Below, in pieces: positions 25,736-34,908 of a DNA stretch of 64,000 nucleotides. The first letter of the stretch is position 1; each line of letters opens with the position of its first letter. Made by a program: the position numbers and the translations under genes. Source of the stretch: Mycoplasmatota bacterium (GTDB taxonomy: Bacteria > Bacillota_I > Bacilli_A > Acholeplasmatales > Acholeplasmataceae); the NCBI GenBank assembly GCA_024650045.1, contig JANKMU010000005.1:5376-69375 (forward strand), in the 5' to 3' direction. The notes below the pieces were generated by a model, which made no database searches, was not told where the DNA came from, and saw only the letters and a list, made by a program, of their open reading frames with translations.

Positions 25736-26264
25736 TTAATACCTCAACAACTTCCTTTTTCATTATATTAAACATTTTTAATCTGTGATATAGTGTTTTG
25801 CCATTTACATAGCCTATTTTCATTTTTGATGATAATAAATGACGAAGGTTTTTACTATCTTTATGTCCTTTTAGTTTTATCTCGTATAAAAATGCGTGTG
25901 TAACATCGCTTTTAGATTCATGAGTAACGATTTTGATTTTACTTAATGCTTGAATAATATCAACATCCGAGGCATGCTCAATACCAATCTTCTTTTTATT
26001 TTTACTATATGCTTTATTTTGGTCTAGAAATGCGTGATGAACGTGATTTAGTTTCTTATTTAAAAGTCTTCTGATTCTTTCTCCTGCGTGATCTGGATCT
26101 AAAAAAAGAATAATGTCATGTGTTTTGTCCAATTCTAATAGAATATTAACTGAGTTTTCATCTAATGCACTTCCATTTGTTGTAATAATTGTTGTTTGTG
26201 GAAAAATAAGTTTGAGTCTTGATGCATCGTTTTTTCCTTCGACAACGATAACTTGATCTCTCAT
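25719..26264 (-). CDS. rnmV: Ribonuclease M5 (5S rRNA maturation)
   Basis: RNase M5 trims both ends of 5S rRNA precursor bound to L18. The 181 residues start MRDQVIVVEGKNDASRLKLI, with the Toprim Glu, and contain the Toprim DxD segment FLDPDHAGERIRRLL. The C-terminal part (LSSKMKIGYVNGKTLYHRL) is the family RNA-binding region. It overlaps the HD-hydrolase gene by four bases and rsmA by 17. No 5S rRNA gene lies in the window. Confidence 0.95.
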   Translation of the reverse strand: MRDQVIVVEGKNDASRLKLIFPQTTIITTNGSALDENSVNILLELDKTHDIILFLDPDHAGERIRRLLNKKLNHVHHAFLDQNKAYSKNKKKIGIEHASDVDIIQALSKIKIVTHESKSDVTHAFLYEIKLKGHKDSKNLRHLLSSKMKIGYVNGKTLYHRLKMFNIMKKEVVEVLSESSS

Positions 26265-27466
26265 CGTTTTCTATAAAAGAACTTAGGGTCTGTTTTCGTA
26301 CCGCTAAGCATTAAACTCTCTATTATTTTAGACTGGTCTTTAAGAGTTGATATTTGTCCGTTATCTAGCAAGATGTATATTTTATCCCCAAATTTTTCTT
26401 CATCGTCTTTATATGTGCTATTCTCAACAGTTCGATGACTGATATAATATTTCAACTCTTCTTTTTTAAAACTATTTTTAATTTCTTCAATTTTCATTTG
26501 ATTTTCATCAGTGTCGTTGATATATCCCCATATTCTTCGATTTAAAAAATCAAGTGCTAACTCTCTTAAAATAGTGTCTTTTGACTTGGTAAAACTCGCA
26601 ATCAAGCCATTAATATAAAAATCATCTATTTCTATATAACTTGATAAATCATTAGGATTATCAATAACTTTCTTTAAAGGATCAACATTGCCTTCAAACT
26701 TAAATTCGCTAAGTAACAAATCTTTAACTCTTAAATATATTTTTTCAAGAACAACTTCATATGCTCTTGAAACTGGATGATAATAAACTTGCCAATACAT
26801 ATGATATCTACTAATCAAGTAGTTTTCAATTGCGTGAATACCACTAAGTTTAAATACCACTTGTCCATCTTTAATATACAAAACGCGAATAAGACGATCT
26901 AAATCAATATGCCCATATGCTGCTCCAGTAAAATAAGCATCTCTTTCAAGATAGTCAAGACGATCGACATCGAGTTGACTTGAAATAAATTGTTCTATTA
27001 AAGGAAATTTGTTCTTCTTTTTCAATACAGATGCAATATCCCAAGCAAAATCTTTATCAACTGTATCTAAAATAGCTCTTAACTCTTCATTCTCAATAAT
27101 TAATGCAGCACCAATGGTCTCATGATTTACACCAAAAATATCCTCAAATGCATGAGAATAAGCACCGTGTCCGATATCGTGTAATAATGCAGCACTTAAA
27201 AATACTAGTTTATCTCTTTGACTCAATGTGTTTTTTATATCTGGAACAGTTAAAAATCTATTGGCTATTTCATAAACACCTAGACTATGACTAAAACGAG
27301 AATGTTCTGCACCATGGAATACCATTTGAACACCACTTAATTGTCTAACTCTTCTCAATCGTTGAAAAAGCGAGGAGTCTATTAGCTTTTTAATCAATTC
27401 ATAATCGACATGTATGTAACCATACAATGGATCTTTGAATACTTGTTGCTTCTCTAATTTTTTCAC
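26261..27466 (-). CDS. HD-domain phosphohydrolase (dNTPase-like, YwfO type)
   Basis: The 401-residue protein has an N-terminal HD domain. HSRFSHSLGVYEIANRF gives the first metal His, ALLHDIGHGAYSHAFE the HD pair, and SQLDVDRLDYLERDAYFTGA the distal Asp. This arrangement is shared with dGTP triphosphohydrolases, SAMHD1 and Bacillus YwfO. Such enzymes remove deoxynucleoside triphosphates or related nucleotides. The remaining 230 residues are helical with no recognisable extra domain. It is the first gene of the run into rnmV, four-base overlapped. The substrate is uncertain. Confidence 0.87.
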   Translation of the reverse strand: MKKLEKQQVFKDPLYGYIHVDYELIKKLIDSSLFQRLRRVRQLSGVQMVFHGAEHSRFSHSLGVYEIANRFLTVPDIKNTLSQRDKLVFLSAALLHDIGHGAYSHAFEDIFGVNHETIGAALIIENEELRAILDTVDKDFAWDIASVLKKKNKFPLIEQFISSQLDVDRLDYLERDAYFTGAAYGHIDLDRLIRVLYIKDGQVVFKLSGIHAIENYLISRYHMYWQVYYHPVSRAYEVVLEKIYLRVKDLLLSEFKFEGNVDPLKKVIDNPNDLSSYIEIDDFYINGLIASFTKSKDTILRELALDFLNRRIWGYINDTDENQMKIEEIKNSFKKEELKYYISHRTVENSTYKDDEEKFGDKIYILLDNGQISTLKDQSKIIESLMLSGTKTDPKFFYRKR

Positions 27467-27481
27467 AAGTACCTCCTATGG

Positions 27482-27503
27482 TAAAAAAGTGCCAAAGGCA
27501 CTA
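27482..27503 (-). terminator. Terminator after pduL
   Basis: Minus-strand AGTGCC-TTT-GGCACT followed by TTTTTT begins at the pduL stop codon and lies about 15 bases before the HD-hydrolase start. Confidence 0.8.
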
Positions 27504-28091
27504 TTTGTTGATTGTATATGATTTAACAAGCCCTACTAAATCTCCAGTTGACAACATAAATGCACTTCCATCATCTGTATCAAGATGGCAGTCTAATCTA
27601 AACTGTGGATGAACACGGCATAAAACATTATCTATAACTCCGCCCTTAATACCATCAATTTTTAGGCTAACAATCTCTCTGTCTTGTACATCGAATTCTT
27701 TTGCTTCTTCAGGTGAAAAATGAATGTGTCTATCGGCAATAATAACTCCTTCATTAATCTTGACTTCGCCATTAGGTCCGATTAGTGTTGCTGCACCTGA
27801 TCCTTTAATGTCTCCAGAAGAGCGTACTGGAGCGTCAAACTTGAAACGAATAGCATCACTTCTAGAAATCTCCACTTGAGATGCTGGTCGCTCTGGTCCG
27901 AGTATACGAACACTTTCTAGTAACTTACCTTGAGGACTTAGTACGTTCACTTTTTCATGAGCAGCATACTGTCCAGGTTGACTTAAATCTTTTAATACTG
28001 TTAATTGATAATCTTTTCCAAAAAGTATGTCTAAATGCTCTCTTGAAACATGTAGATGACGTCCTGAAATTCCTACGGGTATTTTTTTCAT
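27501..28091 (-). CDS. pduL: PduL-type phosphate acyltransferase
   Basis: PduL swaps CoA and phosphate on short acyl groups, giving acetyl- or propionyl-phosphate for ATP production; it is unrelated in sequence to Pta. AGGAGG before the ATG at 28091 gives a 196-residue protein starting MKKIPVGISGRHLHVS. The zinc-binding histidines of the two PduL half-domains are visible in GRHLHVS and ADRHIHFS, with RLDCHLDTDDGSAF toward the end. No microcompartment shell or diol dehydratase genes are nearby and no N-terminal encapsulation peptide is seen. It probably serves as the housekeeping phosphotransacetylase. Confidence 0.92.
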   Translation of the reverse strand: MKKIPVGISGRHLHVSREHLDILFGKDYQLTVLKDLSQPGQYAAHEKVNVLSPQGKLLESVRILGPERPASQVEISRSDAIRFKFDAPVRSSGDIKGSGAATLIGPNGEVKINEGVIIADRHIHFSPEEAKEFDVQDREIVSLKIDGIKGGVIDNVLCRVHPQFRLDCHLDTDDGSAFMLSTGDLVGLVKSYTINK

Positions 28092-28187
28092 ATATGAATC
28101 CTCCTGCATACGAAATGATTATATCATTTTTTATAGTTGTTTTCAATGTATTTATGATAGAATAAAACTTAAGAAAGGGGTGTATTT

Positions 28188-28601
28188 ATGCCAAATATTT
28201 TTTCTAAAATTATAGCTAAAGAAATTCCCGCACACTTTGTTTATGAGGATGATTATGTTGTTGCCTTCCTGGATATTTCTCAAGCAACTAAAGGTCATAC
28301 ACTCGTAGTTCCAAAACAAGAATATACAGACATATTTGAAGTGCCTGAAGAACTATCTGCACATTTATTTAAAGTAGTGACTTTGTTGTCAAAAGCAATA
28401 AAAAAAGCTTTCAATCCACAAGGACTCAATATTTTAGGCAATAATGGTGAAGCCGCTGGCCAAACTGTTTTTCATTTTCATTTGCATATTATACCAAGAT
28501 ATGAAAAATCTGAAATCACATTCTCATTAAAGAATAATATGGGTAGTTTATCTACGGAAGATTATAGAGAAAGAGCCAAACTTATAAAAGCGGCTCTATA
28601 G
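28188..28601 (+). CDS. hinT: HIT family nucleotide hydrolase
   Basis: The 137-residue protein has the histidine triad motif in GQTVFHFHLHIIPR, the catalytic site of purine nucleoside phosphoramidases. It starts MPNIFSKIIAKEIPAHFVYE, the standard HinT N-terminus. AAAGGGG precedes the ATG. It is one of only two clear plus-strand genes left of the origin and runs against the local transcription direction. Its last 20 bases overlap the convergent histidine kinase gene, so the two 3' ends share coding sequence. The physiological substrate is unknown. Confidence 0.95.
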   Translation: MPNIFSKIIAKEIPAHFVYEDDYVVAFLDISQATKGHTLVVPKQEYTDIFEVPEELSAHLFKVVTLLSKAIKKAFNPQGLNILGNNGEAAGQTVFHFHLHIIPRYEKSEITFSLKNNMGSLSTEDYRERAKLIKAAL

Positions 28602-29850
28602 TAATCATAACTCCTTTATCAACATTTTCAACTTTGAGTTGAAGGTTGAAGTATGCACATGTTTTTTGAACAATGCTCATGCCTAAGCCAAATTGGCCTT
28701 TTTGGCCTTTTTCATATGGCTTGAAAATTTGATTAATAAATCTTTCACTAATTGGCTCTCCATCGTTATAGAAGGTGAGCTTTTTGTTTTGCAATATAAT
28801 AACAATTTCTGTTTGAGCATATCTCATAGCGTTATCAATAATATTATTAAATGCAGTATAGAAGTTTTCTTTAACTCCAAAATATGTGGAGTCATCTAAA
28901 TCCAATTTGAACTCAATTTGATTGCTTCTGTATTTTTGGTTATTAACGATATTAATAATAATATCCTTTAAAACGACATCTTCAAACTCATTTTGATCTT
29001 TTAAATACTCTAGTTTGTTGAGTTCTAAAAGCTGCTTAACTTTTTGATTTAAAATATCTGCTTGTCTTACGATAACATCTGCTTCTGATATCTCTGATAT
29101 TCCATCGCTAATTGCTTCAGCGTAAGATTGAATAACTGCAATCGGTGTTTTAAAATCATGAGAAATATTTTGCAGCATCTCTTGTTTTGTTTTTTCGCTA
29201 TGTTGGATTTCTTGCCTCATTCTTTCTATAGTTCTTGCTAGTTCTGATATTTCATCATTTCCATCTATATCTATAGGTACTTGGTAATTGTTTTTAGATA
29301 GTAAGGCGACTTCACTTTGAATTCTACGGACACGATCCACAGTAATTCTTGACCACATTAAAATAATTAAATTACCTAATAAAACTAATGCTATAAAACT
29401 GATTCTCATAAGTAAACTGAATGAATTACCGAAACTTTGGAGATAGTCTTCACTCGTAAACACGATCGTCATACTGTTAGATGATCTTCTACTCATTCGG
29501 TAATAATAATTTTCTCCACTAATGTTTTCTTCAAGTGAAGTTCCAGGAACAACTCTTAACTTATTATATAGAGTGGATGGTGTATAATTATTATTCAATA
29601 TTTCGAAATTATACATACGAACAACTTGTCCGTTTTCAACAATAATGTAGCCGTTATACTCATTTGTTGTTGGTGGATTTAGAAGATTTAATTCAATCTC
29701 TTGTAGATATGAATTTAATTGAAAAGCATTTTGCTCTTCTCTAAATGAAGAAAAAGCCCGGTTTAGGGCAATAATAAAAACGAGACTAGTCAACAATGTC
29801 ACAATCGTAAAGATTAGATTAAGTTGTGTTGTTAACTTAATCTCTTTCAT
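28582..29850 (-). CDS. Sensor histidine kinase
   Basis: The 422-residue protein is a classical membrane sensor kinase. A first helix lies at about residues 10-30 and a second near residues 145-165, enclosing an extracytoplasmic sensor of about 110 residues. A HAMP-like linker (DEISELARTIERM) follows, then the H-box NISHDFKTPIAVIQS, the N-box NNIIDNAMRYA and an ATP-lid region GQFGLGMSIVQ. It overlaps its response regulator gene by four bases. The signal cannot be deduced; neighbouring envelope-lipid genes hint at a surface cue, but this is weak. Confidence 0.94.
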   Translation of the reverse strand: MKEIKLTTQLNLIFTIVTLLTSLVFIIALNRAFSSFREEQNAFQLNSYLQEIELNLLNPPTTNEYNGYIIVENGQVVRMYNFEILNNNYTPSTLYNKLRVVPGTSLEENISGENYYYRMSRRSSNSMTIVFTSEDYLQSFGNSFSLLMRISFIALVLLGNLIILMWSRITVDRVRRIQSEVALLSKNNYQVPIDIDGNDEISELARTIERMRQEIQHSEKTKQEMLQNISHDFKTPIAVIQSYAEAISDGISEISEADVIVRQADILNQKVKQLLELNKLEYLKDQNEFEDVVLKDIIINIVNNQKYRSNQIEFKLDLDDSTYFGVKENFYTAFNNIIDNAMRYAQTEIVIILQNKKLTFYNDGEPISERFINQIFKPYEKGQKGQFGLGMSIVQKTCAYFNLQLKVENVDKGVMITIEPLL

Positions 29851-30518
29851 AATAATCTATATCCAAATCCGTAAATTGTCTCTATTTTTAATTCTGGCAT
29901 TTTATGTCTTAATCGACGAAGTAGGTCATCAACAACTCTATCACTACCGTAATAATTATCTCCCCAAACATGTCTTAAGATGTCATCGCGACCAAATGCT
30001 GTATTAATGTTCTTTAAGAAAAATAACAATAACTCAAATTCTTTATTTGTTAAATCTACCATCTTCTCGTTTTCTTTATCTTTAATTTCTCTTCTTGTTA
30101 AATTAATTTCGTAATTTCCATAGTGAACTAGCTCTGATTGTTGTCCTGTATTTCTTCTTTTTAATACAGCCTTCACGCGTAGAATTAATTCTCTCGGTGA
30201 GTACGGTTTAGCTAAATAATCATCACTACCTAATTCTAGACCCATGATTTTATCTAGGTCTTGATCTCTTGCTGATGTGAAGATAACTGCAGCTGGATTT
30301 TCTCTTTGTTTAAGCGCTTTAATAAGGTCATATCCGCTGATTTCTCCAGTCAACATAATGTCTAAAATCCAAAGGTCGACACGATCGTTAATATGCTCCA
30401 TTGCCGATTCACCATCATGAAAAACGGTCGTTTCATAACCTTCTCTAATTAAATATTTCCTAATAATTTCAGACAAATCTTTTTCATCTTCAACGTAATA
30501 TATTTTCATTGTATCCAC
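29847..30518 (-). CDS. Response regulator, OmpR/PhoB family
   Basis: The 223-residue regulator has a receiver domain with the acidic pocket YVEDEKDLSEII, the phospho-acceptor Asp in LWILDIML, and the Lys in YLAKPYSPREL. A winged-helix DNA-binding domain follows, with TNKEFELLLFFLKN and DRVVDDLLRRLRHKM ending in IYGFGYRLL. It is first in a two-gene unit with the histidine kinase. An 8 bp stem with loop GAAG (AAGTGTGC/GCACGCTT) lies in its 5' leader just after a TATAAT box. Target genes are unknown. Confidence 0.95.
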   Translation of the reverse strand: MDTMKIYYVEDEKDLSEIIRKYLIREGYETTVFHDGESAMEHINDRVDLWILDIMLTGEISGYDLIKALKQRENPAAVIFTSARDQDLDKIMGLELGSDDYLAKPYSPRELILRVKAVLKRRNTGQQSELVHYGNYEINLTRREIKDKENEKMVDLTNKEFELLLFFLKNINTAFGRDDILRHVWGDNYYGSDRVVDDLLRRLRHKMPELKIETIYGFGYRLL

Positions 30519-30651
30519 CTTTTATTAGTAAAATAAGCGTGCCTTCGCACACTTATTATACCATAGAGAAATTTCAGAAAGAGAAAATTGAAGTACCTCT
30601 ATATTAACAAAAATGTGTGTGAAGTCTGTGTTTTTTTTATGTGAAATTATG

Positions 30652-31929
30652 TTATTCAATTATAGTAGTTCTCATATAAGGAACTAAAACTTTTGGTACA
30701 GTTATTGTCCCATCTTCGTTTTGATAGTTTTCCATGATTGCTATCATAGTTCTACCAACTGCAAGACCAGACCCGTTTAACGTATGCACATATTCTGTTT
30801 TACTATCTTTTGATCTTTTAAATCTTATGTTTGCACGTCTCGCTTGAAAATCTTCTGCATTTGATATAGACCCAATTTCACGATACATATTTTGTCCTGG
30901 TAACCAAACTTCAATATCATATGTTTTCGCCATACCAAACCCTAAATCTCCAGTTGATAATGTTACCACACGATATGGAATCTCTAATTGTTTTAGAACT
31001 TCTTCTGAATGTGCTAACATTCGATCAAGTTCTTTATATGATTCTTCAGGTTTAGTAAACTTAATTAATTCAACTTTATTGAATTGGTGCTGTCTTAAAA
31101 TGCCTCTTGTATCACGTCCAGCAGACCCAGCTTCTGAGCGAAATGCGGTTGTAAATGCACAATAGTTATATGGTAGATGTTCACCATCAATAATTTCATC
31201 ACGATGTAAATTGATGGTTGGAACTTCTGCAGTGGGGTTTAAGTACCATTGATTATCACCTGTCATTAATTTAAAAGAATCTTCTTTAAATTTTGGAAAT
31301 TGTCCGGTTGCAAACATACTCTTTTCATTCACGATATAAGGTGGAATGATTTCAGTATAACCATGTTGGTGTGCATGTAAATCTATCATAAATTGAATTA
31401 AAGAGCGTTCTAATCTTGCTCCTAATCCTTTATCAACAACAAATCTTGCTCCTGTTATTTTAGCAGCTCGTTCAAAATCTAGTATATTAAGTTTTTCTCC
31501 TAATTCGATATGATCTTTAACAGGGAAATTAAAGACTTTTGGTGTTCCTACTTTTTTGACTTCAACATTATCATTTTCATCTTTTCCAATTGGTGTACTT
31601 TCATGAGGTATATTAGGGGTAACTGAAAGTATATCGAAAATATGATCTTCGATATTTTTCAATTGCTCGTCTAGAATTTTAATTTCATCTCCAAGATGTG
31701 CAACCTCTTCAAGAACATGTGATGCATCTTGTTTATTTCTTTTTAATTCACCTATTTTTTTTGATTGTTCGTTTCTTAATGCTTTTTTTGTCTCAACATC
31801 TGCAATAGCTTTTCTTCTTTGTTCTTGTAGTAGAACCAATTCGTTTAGGTAAGAAAAATCAGCATTCCGTGTTGATAACTTCTTAATGACCTCTTCAATA
31901 TTTTCTGTAACCCATTTTAAATCTAACAT
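30652..31929 (-). CDS. serS: Seryl-tRNA synthetase
   Basis: SerRS charges tRNA-Ser. GGAGGAAAG before the ATG at 31929 gives the start MLDLKWVTENIEEVIKKL and 425 residues; the track start lies in the T-box terminator and is wrong. The N-terminal coiled-coil arm that grips the long variable arm of tRNA-Ser spans about residues 30-100. Class II motif 2 (FRSEAGSAGRDTRGILRQHQF) and motif 3 (NGSGLAVGRTMIAIMENY) are intact. Expression is controlled by the T-box leader immediately upstream. Confidence 0.97.
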   Translation of the reverse strand: MLDLKWVTENIEEVIKKLSTRNADFSYLNELVLLQEQRRKAIADVETKKALRNEQSKKIGELKRNKQDASHVLEEVAHLGDEIKILDEQLKNIEDHIFDILSVTPNIPHESTPIGKDENDNVEVKKVGTPKVFNFPVKDHIELGEKLNILDFERAAKITGARFVVDKGLGARLERSLIQFMIDLHAHQHGYTEIIPPYIVNEKSMFATGQFPKFKEDSFKLMTGDNQWYLNPTAEVPTINLHRDEIIDGEHLPYNYCAFTTAFRSEAGSAGRDTRGILRQHQFNKVELIKFTKPEESYKELDRMLAHSEEVLKQLEIPYRVVTLSTGDLGFGMAKTYDIEVWLPGQNMYREIGSISNAEDFQARRANIRFKRSKDSKTEYVHTLNGSGLAVGRTMIAIMENYQNEDGTITVPKVLVPYMRTTIIE

Positions 31930-31939
31930 TTCGCTTTCC

Positions 31940-32165
31940 TCCTTTAAATAATAAAAAGTCCCTAGATTATCATCTAAGGACGTAAATATACGCGGTACCA
32001 CCTTAGTTCTAGAATAAAATTCTAGCCCTTAAAACCTTTAACGCAGGTATACGGATGTGATTAGCATCACTAAAGAGTAGATTCATCAAAGTCTTTGATT
32101 CGCTTCCACCAACCGCGAACTCTCTATACAAATTACTTTGATTACTATTCTCTTATACGTGTTAT
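31940..32165 (-). promoter_or_regulatory. T-box riboswitch, serine (serS leader)
   Basis: On the minus strand, a stem I region begins AAGAGAATAG and returns CTACTCTTT. Between its arms is TGAATCTAC, where TCT followed by a purine is the likely Ser specifier codon. The downstream T-box AAGGTGGTACCGCG, whose UGG pairs with uncharged tRNA acceptor ends, and the competing terminator GTCCTTAGAT/ATCTAGGGAC plus T-run are clear. Uncharged tRNA-Ser should turn on serS. The segment 31953-32056 is almost identical to the asnS leader 19 kb away. Confidence 0.95.
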
Positions 32166-32169
32166 TTAT

Positions 32170-32198
32170 ATTATATGTTTTTTGAGTAGAATTGTAAA
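32170..32198 (-). promoter_or_regulatory. serS promoter
   Basis: Minus-strand TTTACA and TATAAT are separated by exactly 17 bases directly upstream of the T-box leader, close to the housekeeping consensus. Confidence 0.8.
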
Positions 32199-32223
32199 CA
32201 CTGAAATATACAACTACTAGAAA

Positions 32224-33090
32224 TTATTTGCTTTTTTTATTGATCAATTTTTGAAGATCTTCTTTTATCTCATCTTTTTCAAGCCCAAAATCAAGAATCG
32301 CCTCAATATAATCTATTTTATTCCCTACATCATATCGTTTGCCTGAGATATCGTATGCATATACTTTTTCTTTATCCATCAACCTTAAAATAGCATCAGT
32401 TAATTGAATTTCGTTTCCTGCTCCTTTGGTTTGATTTTTCAAATAAGTGAAAATAGTTGGTGTTAGTATATAACGTCCACCAATCGCACTTCTTGAAGGA
32501 GCTTCCTCAACTTTAGGTTTTTCTACAACACCTTTAAGTTCAACTATAGACTCTTTTTTATCTACTTTAGGAATACATATTCCATATTTATATGTGTCTT
32601 TTTGGTCAACTTCAATTGTACCTAAAACACTGGATTGTACTTTATTAAATACGTCGATTAATTGTTTAGTTGCGGGTTGTGGTTTTCCAACATACATATC
32701 ATCACCAAGCAACACAGCGAATGGTTCATTCCCAATAAATGCTTCAGCTTGTAAAACTGCATGCCCTAGCCCCAGTTGTTCTCTTTGTCTAATGTAATGA
32801 ATATTCGCCCCTTGTGCAATATTTCTTATAATGCCGTATTCTTCATGTTTATTTTTACTTAAAAGGATGGTTTCTAATTCTAAATTGTAATCAAAATAAT
32901 CAATAATTGCGTTTTTGTTGCTACTTACAATAAGTAAAATATCAGTAATTCCACTTTCAATAGCTTCATTTACAATATATTCAATTGTTGGATGATCAAT
33001 AATTGGCAACAATTCTTTTGGTAACGATTTTGTTATTGGTAAAAATCTTGTTCCATACCCTGCTGCAGGTATAACTGCTTTCTTTATCAT
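32224..33090 (-). CDS. galU: UTP-glucose-1-phosphate uridylyltransferase GalU
   Basis: GalU makes UDP-glucose for glycolipids, teichoic-type polymers and polysaccharides. The 288 residues start IKKAVIPAAGYGTRFLPITKS, the nucleotide-binding signature, and contain KELLPIIDHPTIEYIV, AVLLGDDMYVGKPQP and GVVEKPKVEEAPS. It overlaps the DUF368 gene by four bases, so UDP-glucose and undecaprenyl-phosphate functions are co-expressed. An LtaS-like enzyme and a uppP gene are within 5 kb, suggesting glucolipid or teichoic-acid precursor supply. Confidence 0.96.
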   Translation of the reverse strand: MIKKAVIPAAGYGTRFLPITKSLPKELLPIIDHPTIEYIVNEAIESGITDILLIVSSNKNAIIDYFDYNLELETILLSKNKHEEYGIIRNIAQGANIHYIRQREQLGLGHAVLQAEAFIGNEPFAVLLGDDMYVGKPQPATKQLIDVFNKVQSSVLGTIEVDQKDTYKYGICIPKVDKKESIVELKGVVEKPKVEEAPSRSAIGGRYILTPTIFTYLKNQTKGAGNEIQLTDAILRLMDKEKVYAYDISGKRYDVGNKIDYIEAILDFGLEKDEIKEDLQKLINKKSK

Positions 33091-33971
33091 TCAAATTCCT
33101 CCTTTTTTTGTCCCATATCAGAAATTTTATACGTTATAAATAGACCTAAAACAAACAGTATAAATCCAATTCCCCATATATACCATTGTACTTGAAATAC
33201 ATTTTGAGATGTATTTTCTTGCAAGGTAAATAAAATATTAAACGGTGTGACAATGACTATTCCTAATACTGCAAAATAAAAATGAGCTTTGTATCGTATT
33301 AATAACTGATACATAATCTTTCCTATAATTAATAATCCCACAATCACACCAATAATGAGTAAGATGAGCATTGGTAGTTGTGGTACAATTTCACGGAAAC
33401 TAAATGATAGAAACGCTTGTATAAAATCATCACCTAAATTTATAAGTGTCCTAAAATATCCTAATGCCATCAACATTGTTGCTGCACTTAAACCTGGTGT
33501 AATCAGTGATGCAGCTGTGATAACACCTATAATAAACACGATGAAATAATAATACCAACTATTGACATCTGCAGTTTGCTCTTTAACAAATAGAAAACCA
33601 ATCATTGACGCCATTGCAATGAGCATAACAAGAAAATGATGCCAATGATAACGTTCAGATTTAAATTCCTTAATAATACCAGGAATTGCACCTAAAATAA
33701 ATCCAATGAAAAGTAATGTTAACGGTATTGGAAATAACTCTAGTACTGCACTGATAAATAAAAATCCTATCATTAAGCCAACAATCACACCAACAATATA
33801 CTGCCACACATCAGAAATTGCTTTGATTGGGTGTTTAGTAAATTTATTTAGCGCTTGAATTAAGTCTTGATATATTTTTAATATAGCAGCAATCATAGAG
33901 CCACTGATGCCTGGAAGTATGCTCCCCATGCCAACAAATACACCCTTAATGATTTTAATTAAGTGATTCAT
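33087..33971 (-). CDS. DUF368 / PopT-type undecaprenyl-phosphate transporter
   Basis: The 294-residue protein has about eight to nine hydrophobic helices. GVFVGMGSILPGISGSMIAAIL and the inverted-repeat partner VITAASLITPGLSAATMLMALGY are typical of DUF368 proteins. Family members (PopT) have been shown in other bacteria to return undecaprenyl phosphate across the membrane to the cytoplasmic face. The gene is divergent from uppP, which makes the same lipid by dephosphorylation, and overlaps galU by four bases. That context strengthens the carrier-recycling role. The symbol popT fits but has not been checked by search. Confidence 0.85.
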   Translation of the reverse strand: MNHLIKIIKGVFVGMGSILPGISGSMIAAILKIYQDLIQALNKFTKHPIKAISDVWQYIVGVIVGLMIGFLFISAVLELFPIPLTLLFIGFILGAIPGIIKEFKSERYHWHHFLVMLIAMASMIGFLFVKEQTADVNSWYYYFIVFIIGVITAASLITPGLSAATMLMALGYFRTLINLGDDFIQAFLSFSFREIVPQLPMLILLIIGVIVGLLIIGKIMYQLLIRYKAHFYFAVLGIVIVTPFNILFTLQENTSQNVFQVQWYIWGIGFILFVLGLFITYKISDMGQKKEEFE

Positions 33972-34069
33972 AAATACTCCTTTGATGTGTTGTATATTAC
34001 ATTTTTGATTGTTTCTATTTTATCATATTTTTTAGAGTTCTGGTGTGCTATAATGTAGATGGTGATGAA

Positions 34070-34879
34070 ATGGAACAGTTCATAGAAATATTAAAATATG
34101 TCCTCTTAGGAATTATACAAGGTGTTACAGAAATTTTCCCGGTATCAAGTAGTGGTCATTTGACTTTGTTTAGTCATTTTTTTAATATGGATTTGACACA
34201 TTTGACAATCTTTTTAATGATTACTAATACTGGATCATTTTTGGCATTATTGTATTTTTTCAGAAAAGATATAGGTGATCTTGCAACTGGAACATGGAAA
34301 TACGTTGTCCAACGAGACGAAACAGCAAAAGAAGATTTCCAATATGTTCTAAAATTATTAATAGCCATCATTCCTATCGGTATATTTGGATTATTGCTAA
34401 AAGATAAACTTCCTTCTGATTTATTGTCTGTAGGGTTTGCATTGATTTTAACGGGATTACTGTTGTTTTATGTTTACATTCAACGCGATATTCAATGGAA
34501 AAAAGATGTCACATGGAGAAATGCAGTTGTCATTGGAGCATTCCAAATGTTTGCGATCTTTCCTGGTATATCTCGTAGCGGTATTACGGTAGCTGGGGGT
34601 TTAACACAAAAAATTGAGTTAAAGAAAATTCTTAAGTTTTCTTTTCTAAGCTATATTTTGATTTCCATACCTGTATCGTTTTTAGGACTTATTGAAGCAC
34701 TGAGCGCTTCAGAAAGTATCCATTTTATTGGTTATTCATTAGCATTTATTTTTAGTTTCATATTTAGTTTGATAGCTGTTAAGTTCTTATATTACTATGT
34801 AAAAGTTAAAAATTTGATTTATTTCTCAATATATTGTTTATCGGTCGGAACTTTATCAATTATTCTTTACCTCATATAA
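34070..34879 (+). CDS. uppP: Undecaprenyl-diphosphatase UppP (BacA)
   Basis: UppP dephosphorylates undecaprenyl diphosphate to the monophosphate carrier used for envelope polymers and confers bacitracin tolerance. GGTGATG before the ATG at 34070 gives MEQFIEILKYVLLGIIQG and 269 residues. The two catalytic regions are GVTEIFPVSSSGHLTLF, with the conserved Glu and SSSGH, and FPGISRSGITVAGG, with the Arg. About seven to eight helices are seen. It faces away from the DUF368 gene. Its retention means the cell still uses undecaprenyl-linked polymers even if it proves to lack a murein wall. Confidence 0.96.
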   Translation: MEQFIEILKYVLLGIIQGVTEIFPVSSSGHLTLFSHFFNMDLTHLTIFLMITNTGSFLALLYFFRKDIGDLATGTWKYVVQRDETAKEDFQYVLKLLIAIIPIGIFGLLLKDKLPSDLLSVGFALILTGLLLFYVYIQRDIQWKKDVTWRNAVVIGAFQMFAIFPGISRSGITVAGGLTQKIELKKILKFSFLSYILISIPVSFLGLIEALSASESIHFIGYSLAFIFSFIFSLIAVKFLYYYVKVKNLIYFSIYCLSVGTLSIILYLI

Positions 34880-34882
34880 TAA

Positions 34883-34908
34883 AGAAAAAGCCAAATGGCT
34901 TTTTTTTA
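34883..34908. terminator. Bidirectional terminator between uppP and the DUF1361 gene
   Basis: AAAAGCC-AAAT-GGCTTTTTTTT is a 6-7 bp stem with A-runs and T-runs on both sides. It lies between convergent genes and can serve both strands. Confidence 0.8.

Noticed and set aside
27501-28091. PduL as part of a bacterial microcompartment
   Set aside because: No shell protein or enzyme core genes are near, and no encapsulation peptide is seen.
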